From contig NZ_VOWJ01000016.1 in NCBI RefSeq assembly GCF_008011665.1, forward strand, positions 23,883 through 87,882: a stretch of 64,000 nucleotides of DNA, given 5' to 3'. The position numbers were made by a program, and so were the translations under genes. The notes under the pieces are model-generated. The model saw only the letters and a program-made list of their open reading frames with translations. It was not told the origin of the DNA and searched no databases. This document shows, piece after piece, positions 27,420 to 37,704 of the stretch. How positions within the stretch are numbered: the stretch's first letter is position 1; the number at the start of each line of letters is the position of its first letter. The DNA is from Campylobacter volucris. GTDB taxonomy: Bacteria > Campylobacterota > Campylobacteria > Campylobacterales > Campylobacteraceae.

Positions 27420-27800
27420 ATGAAAATACGCATATATTATGAAGATACTGACGCGGGTGGAGTGGTATATCATAGTAATTATTTAAAATTTTGTGAGAGA
27501 GCTAGAAGTGAGATTTTTTTTCAAAACGATACGCAAATTTTTGACAAAGATTTGGGGCACTTTTTACTGACAAAGGCTAATTGTAATTTTTTAAAATCAG
27601 CTTTTTTAGGCGATATTTTAGAAGTAAAAACTCATCTTGTCAAACTAAAAAAAGCTTCTATGATCATCAAACAAGAAATTTACAAAAATGAAGACAAAAT
27701 CTTCGAAGCTGAATTTACCCTTGCTTTTATCAAAGCTGGCAAAGTAGCTCCTATCGAAGATAAATTTATAAAAATTCTTACTACTTTTATAAAGGATTAA
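27420..27800 (+). CDS. ybgC: YbgC-type acyl-CoA thioesterase (4-hydroxybenzoyl-CoA thioesterase family)
   Basis: A 126-residue cytosolic hot-dog-fold protein. The N-terminal motif YYEDTDAGGVVYHSNYLKFCERARSE contains the catalytic Asp of the family, followed by the expected strands. Known relatives hydrolyse short-chain acyl-CoAs, and the Helicobacter enzyme acts on longer ones. It has an AAAAGGAG Shine-Dalgarno. It is the first conserved-backbone gene after the RM segment and may share its transcript. Its end overlaps the convergent periplasmic-protein gene by 14 bases. Confidence 0.92.
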   Translation: MKIRIYYEDTDAGGVVYHSNYLKFCERARSEIFFQNDTQIFDKDLGHFLLTKANCNFLKSAFLGDILEVKTHLVKLKKASMIIKQEIYKNEDKIFEAEFTLAFIKAGKVAPIEDKFIKILTTFIKD

Positions 27801-28995
27801 AACCTAATCCTTTTGAGCTAATGATTTTTACTTTGTAATCAAACTGATTTTCATTAAGCTTTTCTTCAAAAATACTTTGAGCATCTTTTTCTAAAAATTG
27901 TGTATAAAAATAATCAAGCCCTACACTAGTTGCATACGCTATCCAATTATAATTAATATTTTGCGAAAAAAGTTCATTTAGATAAGACAAGGTTTGATCT
28001 TCATTAGATATAGAATTAGCTAGCAAAAGTTTTTTTCTATCATTAATCTGTGTCAAACTTAATAACACAGGATTATAATTTATTTGAGTAGATAAAAGCA
28101 CATAAGGCTCTAAATCATAGCTACGAATTTGAGAGCTGACCAAAGCTGTTTTAATCAAAGAAGTATTTAAAAATATACTTGCATTGTTAAAACTTTGATT
28201 TTTATGCAATACACTTCTAAAATCAAATTTTGCAGTATTTATAGTATAAATTTTTTCATTACCATTGCCCATATTTAAAATTTCTTTATCAAGGCGATTT
28301 GCAAGGCTAGTACCATCAGAAAAAATAATATTTCTACCATTAGAATACTCTAAAAGTTTTTGAATTTGTTTTTGATAATCTATGCTTCCATAATACACAT
28401 TTTCTTTTTGTGCATCAAAGTGTTTTTTATGGGTTGTAGGGATGAAAAATTTGACACTTGATGGCAAATCTTGTTTAAGCAAGATATCTGTTCCTTTTTC
28501 TGTAAAACCTGCGATGACATAATTAAATTTTTCACTTTGAATGTCATTTAAAGCTTTTGCAATTTTTTTATCTTCTTCAGTGCCTATTAAAAATACTTTA
28601 ACTTTAATCTGTGCTCTTTGTCTTAAAAGATAAGCTATACTTGAATTTATAATGGTATTTGAATAGCTTTTTATAGTTTGTTCAGGTATGATAATAGCAA
28701 GCTTTATGCTTGCATTTTTTTGTATCTTTTTTTCAAAATCAACGATAGAATTTAAAAGCTTAGCATAGATATTTACCAAAAGTTCATTGCTAATTTGTGG
28801 ATTAAATCTTGATAAAAAATTAAAATAAAATCCCGATTCTAAAAGAGTAAATAAGCACTCATTGTCACAATTTTGAAATTCCAAATTTGGATAAAACGCC
28901 TCGCTTGGTTCCACAAAAGAAAGCTTTTGTTCTTTTGAAAAAACATTTAAAACTAGCGTAAAACTCACCATCATACAAAGAAAAATTCTTTTCAT
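27787..28995 (-). CDS. periplasmic protein with a type 1 binding-protein-like fold
   Basis: A 402-residue protein with a clear signal peptide (MKRIFLCMMVSFTLVLNVFS, cleavage probably after FS). The rest shows alternating strands and helices with IKLAIIIPEQTI, VKVFLIGTEEDKKIA, FNYVIAGFTEKGTDILL and NIIFSDGTSLANRLD, a pattern like the periplasmic-binding-protein type 1 fold found in LpoA-like and amino-acid receptor proteins. The exact role is unknown. I chose ATG 28995, which gives an ATGA overlap with the upstream gene and an AAAGG Shine-Dalgarno, over a TTG two codons earlier. Confidence 0.75.
   Translation of the reverse strand: MKRIFLCMMVSFTLVLNVFSKEQKLSFVEPSEAFYPNLEFQNCDNECLFTLLESGFYFNFLSRFNPQISNELLVNIYAKLLNSIVDFEKKIQKNASIKLAIIIPEQTIKSYSNTIINSSIAYLLRQRAQIKVKVFLIGTEEDKKIAKALNDIQSEKFNYVIAGFTEKGTDILLKQDLPSSVKFFIPTTHKKHFDAQKENVYYGSIDYQKQIQKLLEYSNGRNIIFSDGTSLANRLDKEILNMGNGNEKIYTINTAKFDFRSVLHKNQSFNNASIFLNTSLIKTALVSSQIRSYDLEPYVLLSTQINYNPVLLSLTQINDRKKLLLANSISNEDQTLSYLNELFSQNINYNWIAYATSVGLDYFYTQFLEKDAQSIFEEKLNENQFDYKVKIISSKGLGFNPL
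27791..27813. terminator. bidirectional hairpin terminator overlapping two stop codons
   Basis: AAAGGATTA / TAATCCTTT around a five-base loop, continuing into TTTT on the plus strand and ATAAAAG-type sequence on the other. The ybgC stop (27798-27800) is in the stem/loop and the convergent gene ends at 27787, so both genes finish inside the hairpin. Confidence 0.75.
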
Positions 28996-29603
28996 AAACA
29001 ACCTTTAATTTTCTTAACATCTTCTATAAAATTAGCATACAAGCTAGGATTTTTACTCAAATAATTTAAATCATAATGTGGCATGATAAAATATTGATTA
29101 AATCTAAGCCATTGGCCAATATGCACTTTAAAATTTTCAAATCCTAAGCTTAAAAAAGCTTCTTCACCTAAACAAAAAATCATCTTAGGATTTACAATTT
29201 CAAGCTCGCTATAAAAATATGGCAAACAAAATTTCACAGCATTTTCATCAAATTTAAAATTACTAAAGCATTTTAACATATAAGAAAAATAAATTTCTTC
29301 TTCTTTTAAGTTTAAAATTCCTTGAAAATTATGCAAAAAATCCTGTTTTAACTTAGAAGCAAAAAGTTTTCCACTTTCATTTTCTTCTTTATCGGCATAA
29401 TTTTGAAAAATCAAAATTTTAGCCTTTTTAGCTTCTTCTTCCATTAAAGAATGTTTTCTTAATTTTGAAAAATTACAAAGAGTGCAGTTTTTCACCACAT
29501 TTTGCAATTGTTTGAAACTTAAATTTAATCTTTTAACATCTTTAATTTCTTCTATATACTCAAAGCCAAAAGCTTTAAGATAATGTAAATTTCTTTTATC
29601 CAT
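28992..29603 (-). CDS. uracil-DNA glycosylase-like protein (family 4-like, degenerate motifs)
   Basis: A 203-residue protein. VVKNCTLCNFSKLR near residue 40 resembles the CxxC iron-sulfur region of family 4 uracil-DNA glycosylases; MLKCFSNFKFDENAVKFCLPYFYSEL supplies two further cysteines at plausible positions, and MIFCLGEEAF matches the family's hydrophobic core. The catalytic motif A (GxAPGxxE) is replaced by FQNYADKEENESGK, and the C-terminal HP(S/A) motif by MPHYDLNYLSKNP. It may therefore be a diverged or inactive glycosylase. Coupled by ATGA overlaps on both sides; the frame extends further upstream but ATG 29603 is the natural start. Confidence 0.7.
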   Translation of the reverse strand: MDKRNLHYLKAFGFEYIEEIKDVKRLNLSFKQLQNVVKNCTLCNFSKLRKHSLMEEEAKKAKILIFQNYADKEENESGKLFASKLKQDFLHNFQGILNLKEEEIYFSYMLKCFSNFKFDENAVKFCLPYFYSELEIVNPKMIFCLGEEAFLSLGFENFKVHIGQWLRFNQYFIMPHYDLNYLSKNPSLYANFIEDVKKIKGCL

Positions 29604-30073
29604 CAAAACAAAGCTTCTAGATTTTTTCCTTCTAAACGATAAGTTCTCCACTGGCTCATATGTCTGGCATTTAAAGCTGTGTAAAAATTTATACCTAAAT
29701 CATTATCATTTAAACATACCCATTCTAAGCGTTTGAGATTTTTTTCTTTACAAATTTTTGCAAGATACTTAAATACAGCTTTTGCATAGCCTTTATTTCT
29801 ATAATCTTTTTGTATATAAATATCCTCTAAATACAATCCACCCAAACCCCAAAAAGATGAAAAAGTATAAAAATACATCGCATAGCCTATGATTTTTCCA
29901 TCTACTTTTAAACTTAAAGCCTTTGCATAGTTATTTTCAAAAAAAGACTGCTCTAAATCTTTTACACTACACTTTACATCTTCAAGCATATTTTCATGGA
30001 TTGCAAGTTCTTTAATCAGCTCTAAAATTTGTTCTAAATCTTCTTTTTTGCTTTCACAAATTTCAAATCCCAT
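29603..30073 (-). CDS. GNAT family N-acetyltransferase
   Basis: A 156-residue cytosolic acetyltransferase. It has an N-terminal RITP-like strand and helix (FEICESKKEDLEQILELIKELA), the acceptor-side segment GLGGLYLEDIYIQKDYRNKGYAKAVFKYLA with the acetyl-CoA pyrophosphate loop (Y-R-N-K-G-Y-A), and LEWVCLNDNDLGINFYTALNA near the end, which is the pattern of diamine and thialysine acetyltransferases. I chose ATG 30073 because GGAGG lies seven bases upstream; the frame is open 13 codons further. The substrate is not certain. Confidence 0.88.
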   Translation of the reverse strand: MGFEICESKKEDLEQILELIKELAIHENMLEDVKCSVKDLEQSFFENNYAKALSLKVDGKIIGYAMYFYTFSSFWGLGGLYLEDIYIQKDYRNKGYAKAVFKYLAKICKEKNLKRLEWVCLNDNDLGINFYTALNARHMSQWRTYRLEGKNLEALF

Positions 30074-30213
30074 TTTTAAAACCTCCAAAAAATAAACGCA
30101 AAAATTTATCAAAAACTTTTAAAAACAACTCTTAATTAAAAGCAGATTTAAGTAAGAATTTGATAGCATATGAGCTTTATTATTTGTTTTTAATTTAAGT
30201 TTAAGGAAAAAAT

Positions 30214-30348
30214 ATGAAAAGAACATACCAACCGCACAATACTCCTAAAAAAAGAACTCACGGCTTTCGTGTGCGTATGAAAACAAAAAATGGACGCAAA
30301 GTTATCAATGCTAGACGCGCTAAAGGTAGAAAAAAATTAGCTGTATAA
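30214..30348 (+). CDS. rpmH: 50S ribosomal protein L34
   Basis: A 44-residue basic protein, [20 protein letters not shown] then a typical L34 C-terminus ending GRKKLAV. The length and sequence are unmistakable. AAGGAAAA precedes the ATG. It opens the forward cluster rpmH-rnpA-yidD-yidC-jag-mnmE that is common near bacterial origins, although no dnaA gene is present here. Upstream (30074-30213) is an AT-rich interval that should hold the promoter; I cannot single out one element with confidence. Confidence 0.97.
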   Translation: MKRTYQPHNTPKKRTHGFRVRMKTKNGRKVINARRAKGRKKLAV

Positions 30349-30671
30349 AAAATTTTCTAAGCATAAATAGTTTAGGTGAATTTTCAGCGATTTATAAAGA
30401 TGGTAAAAAATGGCATTGCGAAGGTGTAATTATATTTTATACACCTAGCCTAGAAAAAAAATTTGCTGTAGTAGCTAGTAAAAAAGTTGGAAAAGCTGTG
30501 GTAAGAAATAGAGCTAAAAGACTGCTAAGATCAGCTTTTTTTCAGCTTAGAAATCAAGTTGAAAACGGAAAATACATACTTGTTGCCAAAATAGGTATTA
30601 ATGAGATTTCTTTTTCAAAATTAGAAAAAAATTTAAAATGGGGTTTTAAAAAAATAGGATGCATAAAATAA
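30345..30671 (+). CDS. rnpA: RNase P protein component, without a standard start codon
   Basis: The frame encodes a full Rnp[21 protein letters not shown], then [20 protein letters not shown] with the RNR signature, [10 protein letters not shown] and a C-terminal helix ending GCIK. It binds the RNase P RNA and helps process tRNA precursors. In this frame the last stop upstream is at 30327, and no ATG, GTG or TTG occurs before the protein's conserved core. The candidates are ATA at 30345 (108 residues, overlapping the rpmH stop region) and ATT at 30336, nine bases after AAAGG. I list the ATA start, but the choice is open. It overlaps yidD by 13 bases. Confidence 0.85.
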   Translation: MKNFLSINSLGEFSAIYKDGKKWHCEGVIIFYTPSLEKKFAVVASKKVGKAVVRNRAKRLLRSAFFQLRNQVENGKYILVAKIGINEISFSKLEKNLKWGFKKIGCIK

Positions 30672-31039
30672 TTTGTATTAAACTCATCAGATTTTATCAA
30701 CTCTTCATAAGCCCTTTAAAACCAAGATGTTGTAGGTATTATCCTAGTTGCTCTGAATATGCTTTATGGCAATTTAAAAAAAATAATATCTTTAAAGCTT
30801 TTGGTGCAGTTTGTTTAAGAATCTTAAAATGCAATCCATTTTTTAAAGGTGGCATTGATTATCCAAAAATTAACAAACACTTTGACTCAGGTATTTGCTT
30901 TAAACCTAAAATCAATGCCTTAAAACAACTAAAATATTTATATATCCCTTGTAAGGATAATCAATTTTTTCTCATTAAGATTATATTTTCAAAGGACAAT
31001 CCGTGTCAGATAATTTATCTCAACAAAAACGCATATTAA
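30659..31039 (+). CDS. yidD: YidD, membrane protein insertion efficiency factor
   Basis: A 126-residue protein with an amphipathic N-terminus ([15 protein letters not shown]) and the conserved [15 protein letters not shown] (here [17 protein letters not shown]), then [18 protein letters not shown], all diagnostic of YidD. It associates with the inner membrane and helps YidC. The C-terminal tail of about 50 residues is longer than in many bacteria and overlaps the yidC coding region by 37 bases in another frame. Confidence 0.93.
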   Translation: MHKIICIKLIRFYQLFISPLKPRCCRYYPSCSEYALWQFKKNNIFKAFGAVCLRILKCNPFFKGGIDYPKINKHFDSGICFKPKINALKQLKYLYIPCKDNQFFLIKIIFSKDNPCQIIYLNKNAY

Positions 31040-32586
31040 TTGCTGTCGTTTTATCATTTTTATTTTTTGTAGTTTATGATTATTTTTTTATTCCAAAAGC
31101 TCCTATCGTAGAACAAAATATAACGCAAATAGAACAAAACAATTCAGCTCCACAAATTTCAGTTAGTACCAACACCAAACAAGCACTAAAAACAGAATTA
31201 AGTATCAATCAAAAAGAACAAATAGCTGTTGTTAAAAGTGAGCATTTTGAAGCGCATATTGATTCTTTAGGTAGAATTTCTAAATTTTATTTAAGTGATG
31301 AAAAATACAAAGATGAAAATGGAAACAATATCAATCTAGTAGATACTTCTTTATCGCCACTACCATTAGAAATAAGATTTAGCGATAGCAAGATCAACCA
31401 AGAAGCTTTTAACACTTCTTATACAGCAAATCAAAAACAAATACAAGTAAGCGACGAAAATAGCACTCTTATACTAACTCAGCATTTAAACGATGTAATA
31501 ATCACCAAAAAACTTACATTTTATAAATATGGAAATTATGATATAGAAGTGCAATTAAGCAAAGAAATACCATATTTTATAACCCCTGGTTATCGCCCAA
31601 ATATAGCAGTAGATAGCTACACCGTCCATGGTGCTTTAATCCTTAATAAAGAAGATAAAATAACCATTTTAGAAGATGGTGATGTAGAAAATGATGAGAG
31701 TTTTTCAAATGTTACTTTAATGTCAGCTTTTGATCGCTATTATGCTGCTTTATTTTATAATTTTGAAAACCCACTCAATGCAGTAGCAACAAAAGATACT
31801 AATGAGAATTCTATCATTTTTGCAAGTGCTAATGGAAATTTCAAAGCGAGTGGTTACATAGGTTCAAAAGAACATGATGTTTTAAGAAATATTAATCCAA
31901 ATTTAGATGATGTAGTTGAATATGGTTGGTTTACCTTTATAGCAAAACCTATGTTTGAATTTTTAAATTTCTTACATGGATATATGGGAAATTGGGGTTG
32001 GGCTATTGTAGTTATGACTTTAATTGTGCGTATTATTCTTTTCCCATTAACTTACAAATCAATGATATCTATGAATAAGCTCAAAGATTTAGCTCCAAAA
32101 ATGAAAGAAATTAGAGAACGCTATAAAGGCGATCCTCAAAAAATGAATTTACATATGATGGAACTATATAAAAAACATGGTGCTAATCCTATGAGTGGAT
32201 GCTTACCTATACTCATACAAATTCCAATATTTTTTGCTATTTATAGAGTTTTACTTAATGCTATAGAGCTAAAGGCTGCTCCTTGGGCTTTTTGGATTAC
32301 AGATTTATCAGTGATGGATCCTTGGTTTATATTACCAATTTTTATGGGACTTACAATGTTCTTACAACAACTCATAACTCCAATGGCTATACAAGATCCT
32401 ATGCAAGAAAAAATTATGAAATTTTTACCTTTGATTTTCACATTTTTCTTTTTAACTTTCCCTGCTGGATTAACACTATATTGGTGTGTAAATAATATTT
32501 GCTCTTTAATCCAACAAGTAATTGTTAATAAACTTTTTAAAAATCACAAGCAAGAGGGAATAACTAAACATGAACATAGAAGCTAA
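31003..32586 (+). CDS. yidC: YidC membrane protein insertase
   Basis: Inner-membrane insertase/foldase of 527 residues, of the Gram-negative type: an N-terminal helix (about 8-26), a large periplasmic beta domain (about 60-320) and a C-terminal core of five helices beginning [24 protein letters not shown]. The conserved Arg of the hydrophilic groove is in that first core helix. Also visible are [22 protein letters not shown] and the final [17 protein letters not shown]. The start is GTG at 31003 with AAAGGA six bases upstream, inside the end of yidD. Confidence 0.96.
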   Translation: MSDNLSQQKRILIAVVLSFLFFVVYDYFFIPKAPIVEQNITQIEQNNSAPQISVSTNTKQALKTELSINQKEQIAVVKSEHFEAHIDSLGRISKFYLSDEKYKDENGNNINLVDTSLSPLPLEIRFSDSKINQEAFNTSYTANQKQIQVSDENSTLILTQHLNDVIITKKLTFYKYGNYDIEVQLSKEIPYFITPGYRPNIAVDSYTVHGALILNKEDKITILEDGDVENDESFSNVTLMSAFDRYYAALFYNFENPLNAVATKDTNENSIIFASANGNFKASGYIGSKEHDVLRNINPNLDDVVEYGWFTFIAKPMFEFLNFLHGYMGNWGWAIVVMTLIVRIILFPLTYKSMISMNKLKDLAPKMKEIRERYKGDPQKMNLHMMELYKKHGANPMSGCLPILIQIPIFFAIYRVLLNAIELKAAPWAFWITDLSVMDPWFILPIFMGLTMFLQQLITPMAIQDPMQEKIMKFLPLIFTFFFLTFPAGLTLYWCVNNICSLIQQVIVNKLFKNHKQEGITKHEHRS

Positions 32587-33409
32587 AGATTTACAAACAG
32601 CACTTATAGAAGCATCTAAACACTTTGAGTGCTCTGTCATAGATTTAGAATATGAAGTAATTCAGCATTCTAAAATTGGATTTTTTGGCTTATTTAAAAA
32701 AAATGCAGTGATTTTTGTCAAAGGTCGCAAAAAAAATCCTTCGCAAGACTATAATAATAAGAAAAATTCTAATGAAAAAACTAAACATACCCACAATAAA
32801 AATTATGAAAAAAATGAAATAAAAAAAGAATACAAAGAAACTATTTCTACAAAACCTCATCAAACTCCACAAAAAGAGTATTATAAAGTTAAAGACGATG
32901 CTATCTTTACTTCTTTTCACAAAGAAGCCAATGAAAAAAAAGATATATCTTTGTATATTTATGAGATAAAAATTTCACTCGAAAAATTACTTTCTACTTT
33001 TGATTTTGATATTAAAGTGATACAAGTGAGTGTTTGGGATGAAAATTGTGTTTTGATAAAACTAGATGGACAAGATGCAGCTTTGCTTATAGGTAAAGAA
33101 GCTCATAGGTATAAAGCTTTTTCTTATTTGCTTTATAATTGGCTAAATTTAAAATACAAAATTCAACCAAGACTTGAAATTGCACAATTTTTAGAAAATC
33201 AAACCCAAGCTATAGAAAATTACTTAAAAATTCTTATAGAAAAAGTAGAAAACACAGGAAGAGTTCAAACAAAACCACTTGAAGGAATTTGGTTAAAACT
33301 TATATTAGAAAAACTTAGAGAGCACTTCCCTGACAAGTATGTGGCGATTAAAAATAACGATGATCAAAGATACATCATTGTTAATGATTTTCTGAAGAAA
33401 AATGAATGA
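32570..33409 (+). CDS. jag: Jag/KhpB-like RNA-binding protein (Jag-N, KH and R3H domains)
   Basis: A 279-residue cytosolic protein with an N-terminal Jag domain ([20 protein letters not shown], then [15 protein letters not shown]), a Lys/Asn-rich linker (about 52-105), a KH-like segment with [16 protein letters not shown], and a C-terminal R3H-like region. RNA binding is the family's known property. Overlap with yidC is 17 bases and with mnmE 4 bases (ATGA), so the cluster is tightly coupled. Confidence 0.88.
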   Translation: MNIEAKDLQTALIEASKHFECSVIDLEYEVIQHSKIGFFGLFKKNAVIFVKGRKKNPSQDYNNKKNSNEKTKHTHNKNYEKNEIKKEYKETISTKPHQTPQKEYYKVKDDAIFTSFHKEANEKKDISLYIYEIKISLEKLLSTFDFDIKVIQVSVWDENCVLIKLDGQDAALLIGKEAHRYKAFSYLLYNWLNLKYKIQPRLEIAQFLENQTQAIENYLKILIEKVENTGRVQTKPLEGIWLKLILEKLREHFPDKYVAIKNNDDQRYIIVNDFLKKNE

Positions 33410-34734
33410 ATGAAACCATAGCAGCCATAGCTACAGCACATGGCTTAGGGTCTATTAGTATAATTAGAGTAAGCGGGCAAAGAGCATTAGAAATTGCTCT
33501 TGCATTTACTCATAAAAAAGAACTCACTCCGCGTTATGCACACTTATGTAAAATCTACAAAAATAATGGCGAATTCTTAGATGAAGCTTTAGTATTTTAT
33601 TTCAAAGCTCCTTTTTCTTTTACAGGCGAAGATGTAGTAGAATTTCATCTACATGGTGGTTTTGCATTGAGTGAAATTTTACTAGATGAGCTAATTAGCT
33701 CAAACATCCGTTTAGCACAACCTGGAGAATTTAGTAAAAGAGCTTGTCTAAATGGAAAAATGGATCTTTTAAAAGCTATTAGCATACAAGAACTTATCAT
33801 GTCAAAATCAGCAAGTGCTGCTAGTATTATCGCAAAAAATTTAAAAGGTGATTTGCATAAATTTTTAAATACTATAAGAGTTGATTTAGTTAAAACTTTA
33901 GCATTTGTAGAAACTAGCATTGATTATGCAGATGATGATTTACCTCAAGATTTATTAGATCAAATCATCTTAATGTGTGAAAAAAATTCAACACTTTTAA
34001 GTGAAATTGTAGATATTTCCTTGCGAAAAAAAGGCCTGGTTGAAGGTTTTAAAGTAGCAATCATTGGAAAACCCAATGCAGGAAAAAGCTCTTTGTTAAA
34101 TTCATTATTAGCTTATGATAGAGCCATAGTCTCAAACATAGCAGGAACCACAAGAGATCGCATAGAAGAAAATTTAAAAATCGGTTCTCATTTAATCAAA
34201 ATAATTGACACAGCAGGTATTAGAAACACTTGCGATGAGATAGAAAAAATAGGCGTAAATTTAAGCTATGAAAGCATTAATGAAGCAGATATTATCATAG
34301 TAGTTTTTGATGGATCAAGAGCATTTGATGATGAAGATGAGCAAATTTTAAAAGTTTTAAAAAATACTGATAAAAAAATTCTTTATGTTTTAAATAAAAA
34401 CGATTTAGAATATAAATTTGATCATGAAATTAAAAATTCATGTATAAAAATTTGTGCAAAACAATCAAGCTCAGCTATAAAAGATGCTTTAAATGATTAT
34501 CTAAATACTTTAGATGGAGATGGTATGCTAATAAGCAACACCTTGATCTTAAATGCTTGCAAAAACGCAAGTGAAGCAATCTTACGAGCTAAAAATTTAC
34601 TCATAGAAAGTTCTTTGGAACTTTTTGCGTTTGAGTTAAATTTGGCCATAGAAGAAATGTCCAAATTTACAACCAAATTTGAAAGAGATGAAATTTTAGA
34701 AGAAATGTTTAGCAATTTTTGCCTAGGTAAATAA
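33406..34734 (+). CDS. mnmE: MnmE (TrmE), tRNA U34 modification GTPase
   Basis: With MnmG it makes the 5-carboxymethylaminomethyl group on wobble uridine. The 442 residues contain the formyl-THF-binding N-terminal domain ([50 protein letters not shown]), a central helical region, and a G domain with GKPNAGKSS (221-229), [15 protein letters not shown] and NKND. It ends with the catalytic C-L-G-K motif. The ATG overlaps the jag stop. Confidence 0.96.
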   Translation: MNETIAAIATAHGLGSISIIRVSGQRALEIALAFTHKKELTPRYAHLCKIYKNNGEFLDEALVFYFKAPFSFTGEDVVEFHLHGGFALSEILLDELISSNIRLAQPGEFSKRACLNGKMDLLKAISIQELIMSKSASAASIIAKNLKGDLHKFLNTIRVDLVKTLAFVETSIDYADDDLPQDLLDQIILMCEKNSTLLSEIVDISLRKKGLVEGFKVAIIGKPNAGKSSLLNSLLAYDRAIVSNIAGTTRDRIEENLKIGSHLIKIIDTAGIRNTCDEIEKIGVNLSYESINEADIIIVVFDGSRAFDDEDEQILKVLKNTDKKILYVLNKNDLEYKFDHEIKNSCIKICAKQSSSAIKDALNDYLNTLDGDGMLISNTLILNACKNASEAILRAKNLLIESSLELFAFELNLAIEEMSKFTTKFERDEILEEMFSNFCLGK

Positions 34735-34747
34735 AAAAAGGAAAAGC

Positions 34748-36925
34748 ATGGACAAAGAAATTATCGCCCAACATAAACTTAGCGATGAAGAATATGAACA
34801 AATCTTAAATATCTTAGGAAGAGAACCAAATTTGCTCGAACTTGGGGTTATTTCTGCTATGTGGAGTGAGCATTGCTCTTATAAATCAAGTAAAAAATAC
34901 CTAAATGGTTTTCCTACAAAAGCTCCTTGGGTAGTGCAAGGACCTGGAGAAAATGCAGGGGTTATTGACATAGGTAAAGGTATGGGGGCAGTTTTTAAAA
35001 TAGAAAGCCATAACCATCCAAGTTTTATCGAACCTTTTGCAGGAGCTGCAACAGGTGTGGGTGGAATTTTGCGTGATGTTTTTACTATGGGTGCAAGGGT
35101 TGTACTAGGACTTAATTCTTTAAAATTTGGAAATATCCATGATGAAAAAATTGCCAAACATCAAAAATACTTAGTCAAAGGTGTGGTAAAAGGAATTTCA
35201 CACTATGGAAACTGCATGGGAGTGCCGACCATAGGCGGAGAATGTGCTTTTGATGAATGCTTTAATGGTAATATTTTAGTCAATGCTTTTGCGCTTGGTA
35301 CTTGCAAAATAAAAGATATATTTTATGCAAAAGCTCAAGGCGTGGGAAATCCTGTAATTTATGTAGGCTCAAAAACCGGTAGAGATGGACTTGGTGGAGC
35401 TGTGATGGCTAGTGATAGTTTCAATCAAGCTAATAAAAATTTAAGACCTACAGTACAAATTGGCGATCCTTTTACTCAAAAACTTTTAATGGAATCTTGT
35501 TTAGAGCTTTTTAAAACTGATTATATTATAGGTATTCAAGATATGGGTGCAGCTGGGCTTACCTCAAGTTCTTTTGAAATGGCAGGACGCACAGGTAGTG
35601 GAATGAGACTTTTCTTAGATAAAACCCCTATGAGAGAAGAAGGAATGACTCCATATGAGCTCATGCTAAGCGAATCTCAAGAAAGAATGCTAATTTGTGC
35701 AAAAAAAGGTTGCGAAGAAAAAGTTATTGAAATTTTTAAAAAATGGGAGCTTGATGCAGCTATTATAGGAGAAGTTAGCGACACAGGGAAAATGGAGCTT
35801 TTTTGGCATGGAAATTTAGTAGGATTAATACCGATTGAACCTTTAAGTCAAAAAGTACCTGTATTAAATAGACCTATTGTCAAACCAAAATATTTAGAAG
35901 AAATTCAAAATTATCAATTTAAATTAAAAATTCCCACACAAGAAGCTTTTGAAAAACTACTTGCTAATGAAAATGTAAGCGATAAGGCTTATATTTATGA
36001 GCAATTTGACTCTAGTGTGCAAACAAATACCCTAAAAAGCGATGGAGCGCTTGGGGCAAGCTGCATAAGAGTAAAAGAAAATGGATGTTTGCTTTCAGTA
36101 GCAATTGAGTGTAATTCAAGATTAAACTATGTTGATCCTAAAATAGGAGCTTCAATGGCCGTAGCAAGCGCTGGTAGAAAAGTAGCATGTTCAGGTGCAA
36201 AGCCTTTAGCAATTAGTGATTGTTTAAATTATGGTAATCCGCAAAATCCCGAAGTCATGTGGCAATTTGCAATGGGCTGTGAAGGTATAAAACAAGCTTG
36301 CGCAAAGCTTAACACTCCTGTTGTAAGTGGTAATGTATCTTTATATAATGAAACTGATAAAATTAGTATTTTTCCTAGTCCAACTATAGCTTGTGTTGGG
36401 ATTAATGAAAATGCTAATAAAGTTTTAAAATCATTTTTTAGTAAAAGCACTCAAGCAATTTATCTCATAGGTGATACTAAGGGTAATTTTAGTGGTTCTT
36501 TAATCGCAAAAGTTTTAGATCAAAAAGTAGCAGGCAAACTTGATGAAATTGATTTTGATAAAGAATTAACTTTATGGGATTTTTTATTTAAAGCTAATGA
36601 ATTGAATTTATTAGATTGTGCTAATAGTGTTGGTATAGGTGGCATTGCTATAACTTTAGCCAAAATGAGTGCAAAAGCAAACTTGGGTATCAAAGCAAAA
36701 AGCTATTTTAATGATGAAAGTTTTATTTTTGAAGAAAGTCCAACTCGTGTGATAGTGGGTGTAAAAAATGAAGTGCAATTTTTAGAATTTATAAAACATT
36801 TCAATCTTAAAATAAATAAACTCGGAAATATCAACGAAAAAGAATTTATTTTAGATAATATAAAAATTTCTTTAGATAAACTACAAGAAATTTATTTTAA
36901 AAAATTTGAAGAGTATTTAGGATAA
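34748..36925 (+). CDS. purL: PurL, phosphoribosylformylglycinamidine synthase II
   Basis: The synthetase subunit of the fourth step of purine synthesis, working with PurS and PurQ. The 725 residues match the small-type PurL. Key motifs are [15 protein letters not shown] at the N-terminus, [30 protein letters not shown], and in the second half [10 protein letters not shown] and [10 protein letters not shown]. It lies 13 bases after mnmE with an AAAAAGGAAAAGC-type Shine-Dalgarno, and purH is two genes downstream. Confidence 0.96.
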   Translation: MDKEIIAQHKLSDEEYEQILNILGREPNLLELGVISAMWSEHCSYKSSKKYLNGFPTKAPWVVQGPGENAGVIDIGKGMGAVFKIESHNHPSFIEPFAGAATGVGGILRDVFTMGARVVLGLNSLKFGNIHDEKIAKHQKYLVKGVVKGISHYGNCMGVPTIGGECAFDECFNGNILVNAFALGTCKIKDIFYAKAQGVGNPVIYVGSKTGRDGLGGAVMASDSFNQANKNLRPTVQIGDPFTQKLLMESCLELFKTDYIIGIQDMGAAGLTSSSFEMAGRTGSGMRLFLDKTPMREEGMTPYELMLSESQERMLICAKKGCEEKVIEIFKKWELDAAIIGEVSDTGKMELFWHGNLVGLIPIEPLSQKVPVLNRPIVKPKYLEEIQNYQFKLKIPTQEAFEKLLANENVSDKAYIYEQFDSSVQTNTLKSDGALGASCIRVKENGCLLSVAIECNSRLNYVDPKIGASMAVASAGRKVACSGAKPLAISDCLNYGNPQNPEVMWQFAMGCEGIKQACAKLNTPVVSGNVSLYNETDKISIFPSPTIACVGINENANKVLKSFFSKSTQAIYLIGDTKGNFSGSLIAKVLDQKVAGKLDEIDFDKELTLWDFLFKANELNLLDCANSVGIGGIAITLAKMSAKANLGIKAKSYFNDESFIFEESPTRVIVGVKNEVQFLEFIKHFNLKINKLGNINEKEFILDNIKISLDKLQEIYFKKFEEYLG

Positions 36926-36928
36926 AAA

Positions 36929-37702
36929 ATGATTTTTGTGATTTTAGTTTTAGCAATTTTGGTGTTTTATTGGTATTATAAAACTTGGGGTAAGCAAGAT
37001 TTTTTAAATTCAGCAAGTCGTGGAGCAAAGGGTTTTGCAAAAGGTTTTGTTCGCGGTATGATGGAAGAAAGAATAGAAGAAATTAAAAGAAAAATGAATT
37101 ATTATACCATAGCGCTTTTGGCTAAAATAGCTAAAAGCGATGGACGCGTTAGCGAAGAAGAAGCTGATATGATCAGTCAAATTTTAGATGCAAATGCCAA
37201 AGATGATAGAGAAAGAAAATTTTTAAAAATTAGCTTTAATGAACACAAAGAAAATTTAAACGATGCTTTTTATGTAGCAAAAGATTTTATAAAAGAAGTT
37301 CCACTTCCAAAAAGTGAAAGATTTAATGTGCTTAGGGTGCTTGTTTTTATGGCATTAATCGATGGAGAATTAACTCCAAAAAAACAAGAAATTTTAGAAC
37401 AAATCGCCAAAGCTTTTGACATAGCAAAAACCGAGCTTATCTCTTTTATACAAAATTTATCCAACTTAAAATCTTCAAAAAAAGAAATGAGTCTTGATGA
37501 GGCTTTTGGTATTTTAGAGCTTTCAAATACTGCTGATTTAAATGCGGTTAAAAAACAATATAGATTATTAGCCAAAAAATACCATCCTGATATATTAAAT
37601 GCAAACAATGTCAGCGAAGAAGAAATAAAACAAGGCGTAGAAAAATTTCAAAAAATAAACAAAGCGTATGAAAAAATTAAAAAATACCTCGAAAAAGGAT
37701 GA
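36929..37702 (+). CDS. DjlA-like membrane-anchored J-domain protein with TerB-like domain
   Basis: A 257-residue protein: one N-terminal helix (about 1-16), a TerB-like helical domain (about 45-165; [20 protein letters not shown] and [19 protein letters not shown] carry the acidic repeats), and a C-terminal J domain (about 190-256) with the H-P-D triad in KKYHPDIL. It should stimulate DnaK at the inner-membrane face. This is the DjlA domain order. It lies between purL and purH, as I recall in C. jejuni. Confidence 0.9.
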   Translation: MIFVILVLAILVFYWYYKTWGKQDFLNSASRGAKGFAKGFVRGMMEERIEEIKRKMNYYTIALLAKIAKSDGRVSEEEADMISQILDANAKDDRERKFLKISFNEHKENLNDAFYVAKDFIKEVPLPKSERFNVLRVLVFMALIDGELTPKKQEILEQIAKAFDIAKTELISFIQNLSNLKSSKKEMSLDEAFGILELSNTADLNAVKKQYRLLAKKYHPDILNANNVSEEEIKQGVEKFQKINKAYEKIKKYLEKG

Positions 37703-37704
37703 TT

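Noticed and set aside
30074..30213. Possible replication origin upstream of rpmH
   Set aside because: rpmH-rnpA lies near oriC in many bacteria, but there is no dnaA, dnaN or cluster of DnaA boxes here.
37699..37704. ATG two codons before the listed purH start
   Set aside because: It is too close to the AAGG ribosome site; the next ATG is correctly spaced and gives the usual [13 protein letters not shown]-terminus.
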